A DNA stretch of 17,636 nt from an uncultured Candidatus Saccharibacteria bacterium (GCA_938042065.1 CALISG010000021.1:1-17636); one strand, 5' to 3'; positions 1 through 6,398 are shown, counted from the first letter of the stretch. The notes: a model not told the origin generated them from the letters alone. A program made the numbers and translations.

Positions 1-66
1 CTCGCTGTAACCGATAAAATTTACAATAAACATAACGACAACGACCAAGCAAAAACATCCTTATGA
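1..66 (+). CDS. Possible 3' end of a gene cut by the window edge
   Basis: Reading frame 1 is open from the first base to a TGA at 64-66 and would encode a hydrophilic tail of 21 residues ending in QAKTSL. A strong hairpin terminator starts 14 nt after the stop, which favours a gene end here. The other strand offers a competing reading: a TTG at 48 with an AAGGA box 9 nt upstream, running off the window edge as a hydrophobic N-terminus. Too little sequence is present to decide, and no function can be named. Confidence 0.3.
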   Translation, partial: LAVTDKIYNKHNDNDQAKTSL

Positions 67-79
67 ACAATAAAGGAGT

Positions 80-120
80 CTAAAAGAGGAGTCTGTTGCA
101 AGAATAGACTCCTCTTTTAG
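80..120. terminator. Strong hairpin terminator, possibly bidirectional
   Basis: A perfect inverted repeat forms a 15-bp stem (arms 80-94 and 106-120) around an 11-nt loop. The right arm carries TTTT and the left arm AAAA, so either strand could be terminated. It could end the gene running in from the left, or a minus-strand transcript through the tRNA-Leu remnant. Confidence 0.75.
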
Positions 121-161
121 TAAGAAAAGGCTATATTAACCCTATAAAATACAAGAACAGG

Positions 162-217
162 CAAGCGAGCTTGTTAGCTCCTAAGGCTAGCGCGTCTACC
201 AATTCCACCACATCCGC
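162..217 (-). pseudogene. tRNA-Leu(UAG) remnant: 5' half only
   Basis: The first 44 nt on the minus strand (217 down to 174) match the 5' half of a tRNA-Leu: acceptor strand GCGGATG, a D-arm with GGAATTGGTAGAC, and an anticodon stem-loop with anticodon TAG (183-181). After that a small hairpin CAAGC-TC-GCTTG (173-162) looks like a variable arm. No T-arm with a TTCNANNC loop follows, and the matching 3' acceptor strand (CATCCGC) is absent. Twenty-one bases in the D-arm and anticodon stem are identical to the intact tRNA-Leu at 2645-2731. The anticodon stem has one mismatch at its outer pair. Most simply this is a 3'-truncated pseudogene; a true tRNA half is a remote alternative. Confidence 0.75.
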
Positions 218-284
218 GAACTTTTGCAAGCTCTAGCAATGCACTACTACCACGCAAATTGCATGCATTTTGCTTGCACAAATA

Positions 285-290
285 ATTATA
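285..290 (-). promoter_or_regulatory. Minus-strand extended -10 box
   Basis: On the minus strand TGC-TATAAT reads as a consensus extended -10. No good -35 is seen. It would start a transcript about 60 nt before the tRNA-Leu remnant and lies back to back with the plus-strand promoter at 331-339. Confidence 0.35.
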
Positions 291-330
291 GCAAACTTCT
301 AACAAATTCGCGAAAAATTACTGCAGCTTA

Positions 331-339
331 TGCTAAAAT
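331..339 (+). promoter_or_regulatory. Extended -10 promoter of the FAD oxidase gene
   Basis: TGC-TAAAAT is an extended -10 without a clear -35. The expected start point is about 346-348, which leaves either an 18-nt leader before ATG 364 or a leaderless start at ATG 348. Confidence 0.5.
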
Positions 340-347
340 AGATTTAT

Positions 348-380
348 ATGAAGATGAGGGTGTATGAGCAAAATTGCTAA
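348..380 (+). CDS. Possible leaderless mini-ORF overlapping the FAD oxidase start
   Basis: ATG 348 lies 8 nt after the -10 box, the spacing seen at leaderless genes in this window. It opens a 10-codon frame (MKMRVYEQNC) that ends at 378-380, inside the start of the next gene in another frame. It may be a leader peptide coupled to that gene, or chance. Confidence 0.25.
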   Translation: MKMRVYEQNC

Positions 381-1962
381 TTACCTACGCGGACATTTGC
401 TAGGAGAGATTGACTTCCGGCCCGATGTGCGGCAGGCTTATATTAACGATGCTGGAGTATTGAGCTTAGCGCCAGAGATGATCGTCGCGCCGCGCAACAC
501 CGACGACATCCGCAAAACGGCGCGTTTATCATGGCAGTTGGCTGAACGCGGGCATGTTCAGGCAATAACTGCCCGCGGTTCAGGCCGCGGAACTACAGGT
601 GGTGCAATTGGCCGCGGGGCGATAGTCGATATGTCGCGGCATATGAATAATATTTTTGAGTATGATGCCAAGCAACGATTAGTTCGTTTGCAGCCCGGCG
701 CAACAGTTGGATCTCTACATCAGGCATTAAGCTTGCAGGGCGTTAACATCCCGCCGCTCGACGGACTAGACGCGCGTCGAACAGTTGGCGGAGCTATCGC
801 CGACAATCTGGCTGGATTGGCTAGCGGTAAATACGGCGATTTAAGCGCCTTTATCAGCCAGCTCGAGATCGTTTTGGCAAATGGCGATATTTTGCAAACA
901 GGCCCGCTCGGCCGGCGCGAGCTCAGCCGCAAGAAAGGTCTGCAGAGTCTAGAAGGCGATATTTACCGCGGCATTGACGCAATCATTGATGAATACCACG
1001 ACGTGATTACTGCTCTCCCAGAATATGATAAGTCTGGCTATAGCTCTATAGCCTCTGTCAAGAGAGGAAATCAGTTCGACTTGACACCGCTATTCATCGG
1101 TGCGCAGGGTACGCTAGGTATTATCAGCGAGATGATTTTGCGCACCGAATTTCGTAGCCAGAGCAACGAGGTCTTCGCGCTGATATTTGCTTCGGCTAGC
1201 GTAGCCAATGATGCTATGCGCATATTGCGCGATAGCGGCGCAGCTTTTGCCGAGTATTTTGACGCCCAGCTATTTAGCGCTGCCGCCGCTGCTGGCCGGC
1301 GCTTTGACTGGTTTAACCTAGACGGAGCTGACCCGCAAGCAGTCATTATCGCCGGATTTGACGATTTTAATGCCCGCACTCGCGCTCGTAATCTCAAAAA
1401 AATCCAGAAGACATTCAGCAACACCGAGGGAGTCAAATTTGTTTCTAGCGATGACGCGACTGATGACGCGCTGTTGTCAGCACTTGATATTGCTTGCTAT
1501 GCCGAATTGCCTGACAAAAACCCAGCTTTTGCACCGCATTTGTATAGCGATATTTATATTCCAGCTGCTCGTTTCGATGAATTTACTAAAGCATTAACAG
1601 TTTTGGCTGGTCGTCTGCATTGTAATATGCCTATTTCTGGACACGTACTAACCGAAACTTACACGGTTCATCCGGTGTTGTCGCTGCGTCAAGTTGGAGA
1701 TAAGCAAAAATTATTCAAGATTTTTGATGAATTGTCTAATTTGGCTGTTAAGTATGACGGCGCGCTCATTGGCCAAACAGCCGAGGGACGGATCGCAGCG
1801 CATTTCGCGTATAAGCACCTTGACGTTCGCACTCGCGAGATGTACGCGGCTATTAAAAAAGTTTTTGATCCGCTCGGTATTATGAATCCAGGCGTCAAAG
1901 TCGGCGACAATCTGCGATCGCTTACCGCTAGTGTCAACGGCGATGTTTTGCCGCAGATATAG
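364..1962 (+). CDS. FAD-binding oxidase/dehydrogenase (GlcD / D-lactate dehydrogenase-like)
   Basis: A 532-residue flavoprotein of the vanillyl-alcohol-oxidase/PCMH fold. The N-terminal FAD domain spans about residues 34-260. It contains the FAD pyrophosphate loop (ARGSGRGTTGG, 70-80), the segment TVGGAIADNLAGL followed by KYGDL (140-160), and GAQGTLGIISEMILR, the usual GSEGTLGIVTE motif. The C-terminal half resembles FAD-oxidase_C and ends with the family signature VFDPLGIMNPGVKV. The HGIG-type histidine motif of D-lactate/glycolate dehydrogenases is not recognisable: the region reads GQTAEGRIAAHFAYK. The substrate is therefore unsure; a 2-hydroxy acid is the family expectation. A stop codon lies in frame just upstream, so ATG 364 is the first possible start, with a weak GAGGG box 3 nt before it. 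The gene is monocistronic. A small hairpin (1962-1974) follows the stop, and the next 160 bp hold nothing else clear. Confidence 0.88.
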   Translation: MSKIANYLRGHLLGEIDFRPDVRQAYINDAGVLSLAPEMIVAPRNTDDIRKTARLSWQLAERGHVQAITARGSGRGTTGGAIGRGAIVDMSRHMNNIFEYDAKQRLVRLQPGATVGSLHQALSLQGVNIPPLDGLDARRTVGGAIADNLAGLASGKYGDLSAFISQLEIVLANGDILQTGPLGRRELSRKKGLQSLEGDIYRGIDAIIDEYHDVITALPEYDKSGYSSIASVKRGNQFDLTPLFIGAQGTLGIISEMILRTEFRSQSNEVFALIFASASVANDAMRILRDSGAAFAEYFDAQLFSAAAAAGRRFDWFNLDGADPQAVIIAGFDDFNARTRARNLKKIQKTFSNTEGVKFVSSDDATDDALLSALDIACYAELPDKNPAFAPHLYSDIYIPAARFDEFTKALTVLAGRLHCNMPISGHVLTETYTVHPVLSLRQVGDKQKLFKIFDELSNLAVKYDGALIGQTAEGRIAAHFAYKHLDVRTREMYAAIKKVFDPLGIMNPGVKVGDNLRSLTASVNGDVLPQI

Positions 1963-2135
1963 GCAGATACTGCCAAATATATATTTTCTACAAATGGATT
2001 GTTAGAATTGTTAACGCCGCTAGCAAAAAGTGGCCTCTTAATCAATTAACAGACCAAATATATGCATACTACCACTTACACTTATTTAAAACCAACGTAG
2101 AAGAAGAGAAAGCAATCGTATTTTGAGCAGAATAG

Positions 2136-2537
2136 CTAGGCTGCTTGGCTCGACGCTAAATCAGGAAACTTTGCCTCTACTCGGCGCAAGCGCTTATCAA
2201 GCGAGTTATAAAGCGTGTCGTCTACCATCTCGCGGCTGCCAGACTCATGGTACAGCTCGCGGCGAACGACAGCAAGGTCGGCCCGCAGACTCTCTTGGTT
2301 AGCCGCTAGCTCGGCTTGCCCAGCCTTTAATTCCTGGAATCGTTCATCTGCCGCCAGATCCATGTCTTTCACGATATCAACCAGAGTCTTGTGGTCTTTA
2401 CGGATATCAGCGAGCTGCTCATCGATCTGTTCAAAACGCTCGTCAATTTGTTTAAACCGTTCGTCCATCGTTTTTGCTAGATTAGCAACGATATCGCTTA
2501 AGTTCTCAATTTTAATCGCTAGCTCTTCGTTCGTCAT
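2136..2537 (-). CDS. Small coiled-coil protein of unknown function
   Basis: A 133-residue protein starting MTNEELAIK. It is almost entirely helical and highly charged, with heptad-like repeats FKQIDERFEQIDEQLADI and further L/A-rich heptads to the C-terminus. No signal peptide or membrane segment is seen. An in-frame GTG or ATG a few codons upstream (start about 2555) is possible, but the -10 box at 2544-2549 lies inside that extension, so ATG 2537 is preferred, as a leaderless start 6 nt after the -10. No family is recognised; oligomerisation or a scaffold role is the only reasonable inference. It is transcribed away from the tRNA-Leu terminator that precedes it. Confidence 0.75.
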   Translation of the reverse strand: MTNEELAIKIENLSDIVANLAKTMDERFKQIDERFEQIDEQLADIRKDHKTLVDIVKDMDLAADERFQELKAGQAELAANQESLRADLAVVRRELYHESGSREMVDDTLYNSLDKRLRRVEAKFPDLASSQAA

Positions 2538-2543
2538 ACTTCT

Positions 2544-2573
2544 ATTTAACCACAAACATTAGCTGCGAGGCAA
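2544..2573 (-). promoter_or_regulatory. Promoter of the coiled-coil gene (leaderless)
   Basis: TTGCCT (2573-2568), an 18-nt spacer, then TTAAAT (2549-2544). Only 6 nt separate the -10 from the ATG, so the transcript should start at or next to the A of the start codon. Confidence 0.5.
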
Positions 2574-2586
2574 CTATTTGCTCAAC

Positions 2587-2612
2587 AAAAAGCCCGCTTT
2601 ACCTGGGCGGGC
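2587..2612 (-). terminator. Rho-independent terminator of tRNA-Leu
   Basis: On the minus strand a GCCCGC/GCGGGC stem with a 9-nt loop is followed directly by TTTTT. It lies 33 nt past the CCA end of the tRNA. Confidence 0.8.
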
Positions 2613-2644
2613 AGTATTAACATTGTTCCACTAAATACAAGTTA

Positions 2645-2731
2645 TGGTACAGATGAGAGGACTTGAACCTCCACGCCCCGAAGGGCACTAGCACCTGAAG
2701 CTAGCGCGTCTACCAATTCCGCCACATCTGC
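2645..2731 (-). tRNA. tRNA-Leu(CAG), CCA encoded
   Basis: A complete class II tRNA. The acceptor strands GCAGATG and CATCTGT pair, with a wobble at the first pair. The D-arm contains GGAATTGGTAGACGC, and the anticodon loop gives CAG (plus-strand 2695-2697). The long variable arm is TGCCC-TTC-GGGGC, and the T-loop reads GTTCAAGTC. Discriminator A and CCA are genome-encoded. It decodes CUG. A -10 box lies 5 nt upstream and a terminator just downstream, so it is a single-gene unit. Confidence 0.95.
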
Positions 2732-2960
2732 GTGTTATTGTAAAGTACTATATCGCGACATCTACCGATTCTTAGCAACGCGCAGCGCGTCTACGTATAC
2801 TTGCGTTGCCCACGCAGTCGCCACATCTGCGTATAACTCGTGAAGCACTACATTGCGATTATCTACTAATCTCTAGAAGACTGACGCACAGCGCATCCAC
2901 ACATACGTGAGTTGCCCACGCAGTCCGCCGCGCATAATCATATCTAGCGCGCAAACTCAT
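2703..2960. repeat. Decayed tandem repeat built on the tRNA-Leu 5' half and its upstream region
   Basis: About two and a half copies of a unit of roughly 100 bp. AGCGCGTCTAC occurs at 2703 and 2784 and as AGCGCATCCAC at 2890. GCCACATCTGCG (tRNA 5' end) occurs at 2721 and again at 2820. GTTGCCCACGCAGT occurs at 2805 and 2911. The segment GTACTATATCGCGA near 2746 has a diverged partner GCACTACATTGCGA near 2846. The first unit is the real tRNA and its promoter. The later units keep tRNA 5' pieces but no 3' half, so they are non-functional duplicates. The 2732-3006 gap holds no gene. Confidence 0.7.
2737..2742 (-). promoter_or_regulatory. -10 box of tRNA-Leu(CAG)
   Basis: TACAAT ends 5 nt before the first base of the mature tRNA. 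Transcription would therefore begin at or within a base or two of the mature 5' end, with almost no leader. The -35 region is poor (TAGATG at 2764-2759). Confidence 0.5.
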
Positions 2961-3006
2961 TCTAGCTGATTTAGGTGCGCCTGTAAAGAGTTTGTAGATA
3001 GCACTC

Positions 3007-3035
3007 TTGCAAAATAATTCCATTTATGCTATAAT
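3007..3035 (+). promoter_or_regulatory. Promoter of the HisRS-like gene (leaderless)
   Basis: TTGCAA (3007-3012), a 17-nt spacer and a perfect TATAAT (3030-3035). The first ATG of the gene is at 3043, only 7 nt later, where transcription should begin. No Shine-Dalgarno site is possible. Confidence 0.85.
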
Positions 3036-3042
3036 AGAGTAT

Positions 3043-4221
3043 ATGATGGCACCAGCATCCAATGTAACCGCCGATACAGACGTGCACTATCCGAATACAG
3101 TGCGCGCTTGCCAACTCGTCGAGCAATCGTGGCGTAACACGGCAACACTGTACGGCTATGAAGAATATGATATTGACACTGAGTCAAAATTACAGAATCG
3201 TCGCCGTTACGACATCGTAGCGGGCGCTTTCGGCGTGTCGGCCTACCCGAGCGCATCTTATCTGCTGCGCTACGAACATGCCGGCTGCGAGTCGCCGCGG
3301 GCTGATGTCGAAGCAATCGCTATCGCCAAGCGCGGTCTCGACGCTATGGGCATCAAGCGTTCGGCTTATAATTTGCGCATCAATGACTCAGAGATGCTCG
3401 ATTTGCTACTGAGCGAATACCTTGACCTTGACGCCGTACAAACTAGCCTGATGGCGCGCCTACTAGCGCAGAAGCGAACGCTGGCGCCAGATAAGTTTCG
3501 CGACCGCGCGATTGATATCGTCGGGTTGTCGCACTCTAGCGAAGTTCTGCAAAAATTATCTAAGCTTTTGACCGCCAGGTCGGCCGAAGACCTACCAGAA
3601 GTTATCCGCCATAGTGAATGTTATGTGAATTTAGTAGCATTGTATGAACGGTTAGAGCGGCTGGGAATTGATAACGTTATCCTTGATATCACGTTGGCAC
3701 ATCCAGAATACACTGGCGGCATTATTTTCGATTTCACCGAAGCTGATGCTACACATAGTGCCTTACTATATAAGGGCGGACGCTACGTCAATAACGACTT
3801 GCAAAGTTCGGTCGGTGGCCAATCAGATATGTCGAACATTATTGAGCTGCTAGCGCGCCATACCGGTATGCGCCACCTCGAGAGCGCTACTCAAGCCTAT
3901 ATTGTAACCGTAGGCAATGTACTTGACGACGCTGAACGAATCGCCGAAAAGCTGCGCAGCGAGCGGGTTTCAGTCGAAGTTGATTATACTGGCCGGCCGA
4001 TTGACCGCCAGGTCAAGGAAGCTATCAAAAAGCGCGTCCGCTACGTGATGACCGTCGACGAGCAGTCTGTCGCCAAGGGTTTGTATAATCTGCAAAATAT
4101 TCGCGAAAACAGCGAACAGCAAGTCAGCTTCGAGCGGGTAGTCACCGCTGTCAGCGATCGCCGTCATCATCAGCAGTACGACGAAGACGACGATGTTTTC
4201 GACTTGTCAGATATCTTGTAG
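3043..4221 (+). CDS. HisRS-like protein lacking catalytic motifs
   Basis: A 392-residue paralogue of class II histidyl-tRNA synthetase. Recognisable parts are the N-terminal helix and strand (LVEQSWRNTATLYGYEEYDI, 25-44), the SPRADVEAIAIAKRGLDAMGI segment (84-104), LRINDSEML (111-119), GGRY with SSVGGQ (245-260), and a full C-terminal anticodon-binding-like domain (about 284-372: AYIVTVGN, AEKLRSERVSVEVDYTGRPI). It ends in an acidic tail. Between residues 45 and 80 the family normally carries some 60 more residues, including motif 2 with FRYERPQKGRYREF; these are absent. The HisA signature RGLDYYTG reads ITLAHPEYTG, so its arginine is lost. Real HisRS is about 420 residues. It cannot be a normal histidine-activating enzyme, so a separate hisS must exist. 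HisZ is a known inactive relative but lacks the C-terminal domain found here. The start at 3043 follows from the promoter; a TTG-initiated extension to 3007 would overlap the -35 and -10 boxes. Confidence 0.75.
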   Translation: MMAPASNVTADTDVHYPNTVRACQLVEQSWRNTATLYGYEEYDIDTESKLQNRRRYDIVAGAFGVSAYPSASYLLRYEHAGCESPRADVEAIAIAKRGLDAMGIKRSAYNLRINDSEMLDLLLSEYLDLDAVQTSLMARLLAQKRTLAPDKFRDRAIDIVGLSHSSEVLQKLSKLLTARSAEDLPEVIRHSECYVNLVALYERLERLGIDNVILDITLAHPEYTGGIIFDFTEADATHSALLYKGGRYVNNDLQSSVGGQSDMSNIIELLARHTGMRHLESATQAYIVTVGNVLDDAERIAEKLRSERVSVEVDYTGRPIDRQVKEAIKKRVRYVMTVDEQSVAKGLYNLQNIRENSEQQVSFERVVTAVSDRRHHQQYDEDDDVFDLSDIL

Positions 4222-4232
4222 ATTAGCCAAAA

Positions 4233-4261
4233 TAGCCAGTCTGAGCATAATCTGTTATAAT
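4233..4261 (+). promoter_or_regulatory. Promoter of tig (leaderless)
   Basis: TAGCCA (4233-4238, weak), a 17-nt spacer and a perfect TATAAT (4256-4261). ATG 4270 follows 8 nt after the -10, so the mRNA likely begins at the start codon. The gene upstream has no terminator, so read-through is also possible. Confidence 0.75.
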
Positions 4262-4269
4262 ACGTCGTT

Positions 4270-5712
4270 ATGAAGACGACTGTGAAGAAATTATCGGCCA
4301 CCCGCGTCCTGGTAACGGTAGCGGCAGGCCAGTCAGAGCTTGAGGCAGCAGAACAAGTTGCGCTCAAGCGAATGGCTAAAAAAATCAAAGTTAACGGCTT
4401 TCGCCAGGGCCACGTGCCGATTGCGGTAGTCAAAAAGCACGCCGACCCGCACACGCTTAGCCAAGAGACGTTAGAGGCGGCAATTAATCGCGCTGTTGCC
4501 GAGGTGTTTCTGAGCAACAAACTGCAAGTACTTGATCGCCCGGAAGTCGAGCTGAAGAAGTTCGTACCTGGCGAGACGCTGGAATTTACAGCCGAGGCTG
4601 ATATCATGCCTGAAGTTAAGCTTGGCGATTACAAAAAACTCAAAGCAACCAAAAAGGCGATCAAGGTTGACAAAAAAGATGTCAAAGAAGTAATTGAGCG
4701 TATTCGTAAAGGTTTAGCTGAAAAGACCGAAACCGCCGAAGCAGCGCGAGACGGCGACGAGGTGATTATTGATTTCGTTGGCAAACGTGATGGCGAAGCT
4801 TTCCAGGGCGGCACTGGCAAAGATTATCCGCTGACTCTCGGTAGCGGCGCCTTTATCCCAGGTTTTGAAGAAGCGCTAGTTGGCCTCAAGGTAGGTGATA
4901 AAAAGGACGTCGCCCTGCAATTCCCGAAAGATTATCACGCCAAAGACCTGGCGGGCGCCGACGTAGTGTTTGAAACGACTATCAAGAAAGTCAACAAGAT
5001 AGAATTGCCCGAGCTGAATGATGAGTTTGCGGCCAAAGCTGGTCCTTATACCTCGATGGACGATTTGCGCCAGGATATCGAAGCCGAAATCACTGCACAG
5101 CAAGAGCGCCAAGCGTTAGACGAATTGAAAGACGATTTGGTTAAGCAATTAGTGGCAGCTAGCGATGTGGCTGTGCCGGACGTACTGCGCCAAGACCAGA
5201 TCCGCTCGCTCGAGCAGGATTTGGTGCAAAACTTGCGGTACCGCGGCATGACGCTGGATCAATACTACGAATCGCGCGGGTTTTCTAACCACGACGCTTG
5301 GGTCGAGGCAGAAGCTAACGATACAGCCGAAGCGCGTATCAAAGCCGGACTGGTACTAGCCGAGCTAAGCAAAGAGTTGGCAATCGAAGCGACCGCCGAC
5401 GAGCTGGCAGCGCACATTGATGCCTACAAGCAGCAATACGCTAATAACGCCGAAATGGCCAAGCGCTTTGACCAGCCAGAAGCTCAGCGCGAAATCGCCA
5501 ACCGTTTGATCACCGAAAAGACCGTTGATAAATTGGTTGAGCTAAATACTCCAGAGGCCAAGAAAGCTAAAACTGCGAAAGCCGACAAAAGCAAGGCGGG
5601 CAAGACTGTTAAGGCCGGCAAAGATAACAAAGACGGCAAACCAGCCGCCAAGAAACCAGCTGGCAAGAAGCCTAGCGCCAAAGCAAAGAAATCAGAAGCG
5701 GCAAGCAAATAG
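4270..5712 (+). CDS. tig: Trigger factor, ribosome-associated chaperone and prolyl isomerase
   Basis: A 480-residue protein with the standard three-domain order. The N-terminal ribosome-binding domain has the signature GFRQGHVP (43-50), the loop that docks on ribosomal protein L23. The FKBP-type prolyl isomerase domain spans about 155-242 (GDEVIIDFVGKRDGEAFQGG, then LGSGAFIPGFEEALVGLKVGD). The C-terminal substrate cradle runs about 247-427. It holds nascent chains at the ribosome exit. The last 53 residues (428-480) are an added low-complexity tail with 19 lysines plus Ala/Gly/Pro/Ser, like histone H1-type tails; typical trigger factors end without it. The gene is followed by its own terminator. 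tig next to clpP is a common bacterial arrangement; here a minus-strand membrane-protein gene lies between them. Confidence 0.97.
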   Translation: MKTTVKKLSATRVLVTVAAGQSELEAAEQVALKRMAKKIKVNGFRQGHVPIAVVKKHADPHTLSQETLEAAINRAVAEVFLSNKLQVLDRPEVELKKFVPGETLEFTAEADIMPEVKLGDYKKLKATKKAIKVDKKDVKEVIERIRKGLAEKTETAEAARDGDEVIIDFVGKRDGEAFQGGTGKDYPLTLGSGAFIPGFEEALVGLKVGDKKDVALQFPKDYHAKDLAGADVVFETTIKKVNKIELPELNDEFAAKAGPYTSMDDLRQDIEAEITAQQERQALDELKDDLVKQLVAASDVAVPDVLRQDQIRSLEQDLVQNLRYRGMTLDQYYESRGFSNHDAWVEAEANDTAEARIKAGLVLAELSKELAIEATADELAAHIDAYKQQYANNAEMAKRFDQPEAQREIANRLITEKTVDKLVELNTPEAKKAKTAKADKSKAGKTVKAGKDNKDGKPAAKKPAGKKPSAKAKKSEAASK

Positions 5713-5731
5713 CAGTAATAACACGCCTACT

Positions 5732-5765
5732 AAAAAATATCTCGCTAGCATAGCGAGGTATTTTG
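5732..5765 (+). terminator. Rho-independent terminator of tig
   Basis: A 12-bp stem with one G-U pair (core CTCGCTA/TAGCGAG, loop GCA), followed by TTTT and preceded by AAAAAA, so it could also act on the other strand. Confidence 0.85.
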
Positions 5766-5786
5766 AATATGGTATAAAATACTGCC

Positions 5787-5828
5787 AAAAAAGACTAACA
5801 GCCCCGCCCCCGGCGAGACTGTTAGTCT
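5787..5828 (-). terminator. Rho-independent terminator of membrane protein gene A
   Basis: A 10-bp stem AGACTAACAG/CTGTTAGTCT encloses a 17-nt GC-rich loop and is followed on the minus strand by TTTTTT. It lies 12 nt after the stop of gene A. Confidence 0.85.
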
Positions 5829-5834
5829 GCGGGG

Positions 5835-5882
5835 ACGGGGCTATGCCCCGTTCTCACTCCGCGGCGGGCGGCTCGCCCGCCG
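5835..5882. other. Two GC-rich hairpins at the end of gene A
   Basis: ACGGGGC-TAT-GCCCCGT (5835-5851) covers the stop codon of gene A. CGGCGGGCG-GCT-CGCCCGCCG (5862-5882) lies in its last codons. With the terminator, three stable hairpins follow one another at the mRNA 3' end, which may protect it from exonucleases. Confidence 0.6.
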
Positions 5883-6299
5883 TTCCTGTGTGGTGTGACC
5901 GGCGTCAATCAGAGAGACGCCGACACAAAATAGAAGGCAGCCCCAGAGCGGGGTGCCTTTGATGTCGGTTGTCGCGGGGTCGAGACCCCACGACAGCAAC
6001 AGGGCGAATGCGCTCGCCCCGACGATGAGATCTCCCACCAGCCTGATGGCGGCGGGAGCACACAGCAGAGTGGCGGTGACCAAGGCCATGGCGGCCCCAG
6101 CTGTCGCCCACCAGGGAGCCTCGACCAGGGCGGTAAAGCCCCGGCCGAGGGGACTGGGACTCTCCTCCCCGGCTGCGGAGCCGAGGAGAAGGAGAAACGC
6201 TCCTACCGGCCAGATGGCCAGCAGGAGGGTGGTGATGAGGCGCCGCCACAACGGCGGCGTCTGGTTACGGGGATCGAGCGGCGGGATAGGTGTGCTCAC
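5841..6299 (-). CDS. Small multi-pass membrane protein A, unknown function
   Basis: A 152-residue protein with a proline-rich start (STPIPPLDPRNQTPP) and four likely membrane segments (about 21-42, 63-84, 86-105, 117-133), then a basic, polar tail (QERRASRPPRSENGA). No family is recognised. The start is GTG 6299, fixed by a near-perfect Shine-Dalgarno AAGGAGGT 8 nt upstream; that spacer is one arm of a hairpin with the GTG in its loop. The gene is markedly richer in G+C, especially at third codon positions, than its neighbours, and has a 5' UTR of about 64 nt where most neighbours are leaderless. These are signs of separate origin. It runs opposite to tig and clpP, between them, with its own promoter and terminator. 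Overlapping open frames in this GC-rich stretch have no start signals and are considered shadows. Confidence 0.7.
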   Translation of the reverse strand: MSTPIPPLDPRNQTPPLWRRLITTLLLAIWPVGAFLLLLGSAAGEESPSPLGRGFTALVEAPWWATAGAAMALVTATLLCAPAAIRLVGDLIVGASAFALLLSWGLDPATTDIKGTPLWGCLLFCVGVSLIDAGHTTQERRASRPPRSENGA

Positions 6300-6315
6300 A
6301 GCACACCACCTCCTT
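6289..6315 (-). promoter_or_regulatory. Shine-Dalgarno and start-codon hairpin of gene A
   Basis: On the minus strand AAGGAGGT (6315-6308) is followed without a gap by GGTGTGCT, the GTG start codon and AGCACACC. The two 8-nt arms are perfectly complementary and leave only GTG in the loop. The duplex DNA also forms a 19-bp dyad that a repressor could bind. Confidence 0.75.
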
Positions 6316-6369
6316 CTTTCGATAAAAAAACGGAGCTAGACAGCGCGGGATTGCGCCATCCATCTTCTT

Positions 6370-6398
6370 ATTATACTACATTTCGCGTTAAATAGCAA
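6370..6398 (-). promoter_or_regulatory. Promoter of gene A
   Basis: TTGCTA (6398-6393), a 17-nt spacer and a perfect TATAAT (6375-6370) on the minus strand. It fires away from clpP and ends 4 bp from the CIRCE operator. Confidence 0.7.

Noticed and set aside
1..48. Minus-strand N-terminal frame from TTG 48 (hydrophobic, AAGGA upstream)
   Set aside because: Only 16 codons are visible, no promoter is seen, and the plus-strand reading is backed by the terminator just downstream; not excluded.
3007..3042. TTG-started N-terminal extension of the HisRS-like protein
   Set aside because: The extension consists of the -35 box, spacer and -10 box of its own promoter.
5905..6339. Long overlapping open frames on both strands (5953-6339 plus, 5905-6249 minus) in the gene A region
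   Set aside because: They arise from high GC content, lack ribosome-binding sites, and are low-complexity Arg/Pro/Ser products; gene A has a perfect Shine-Dalgarno, promoter and terminator.
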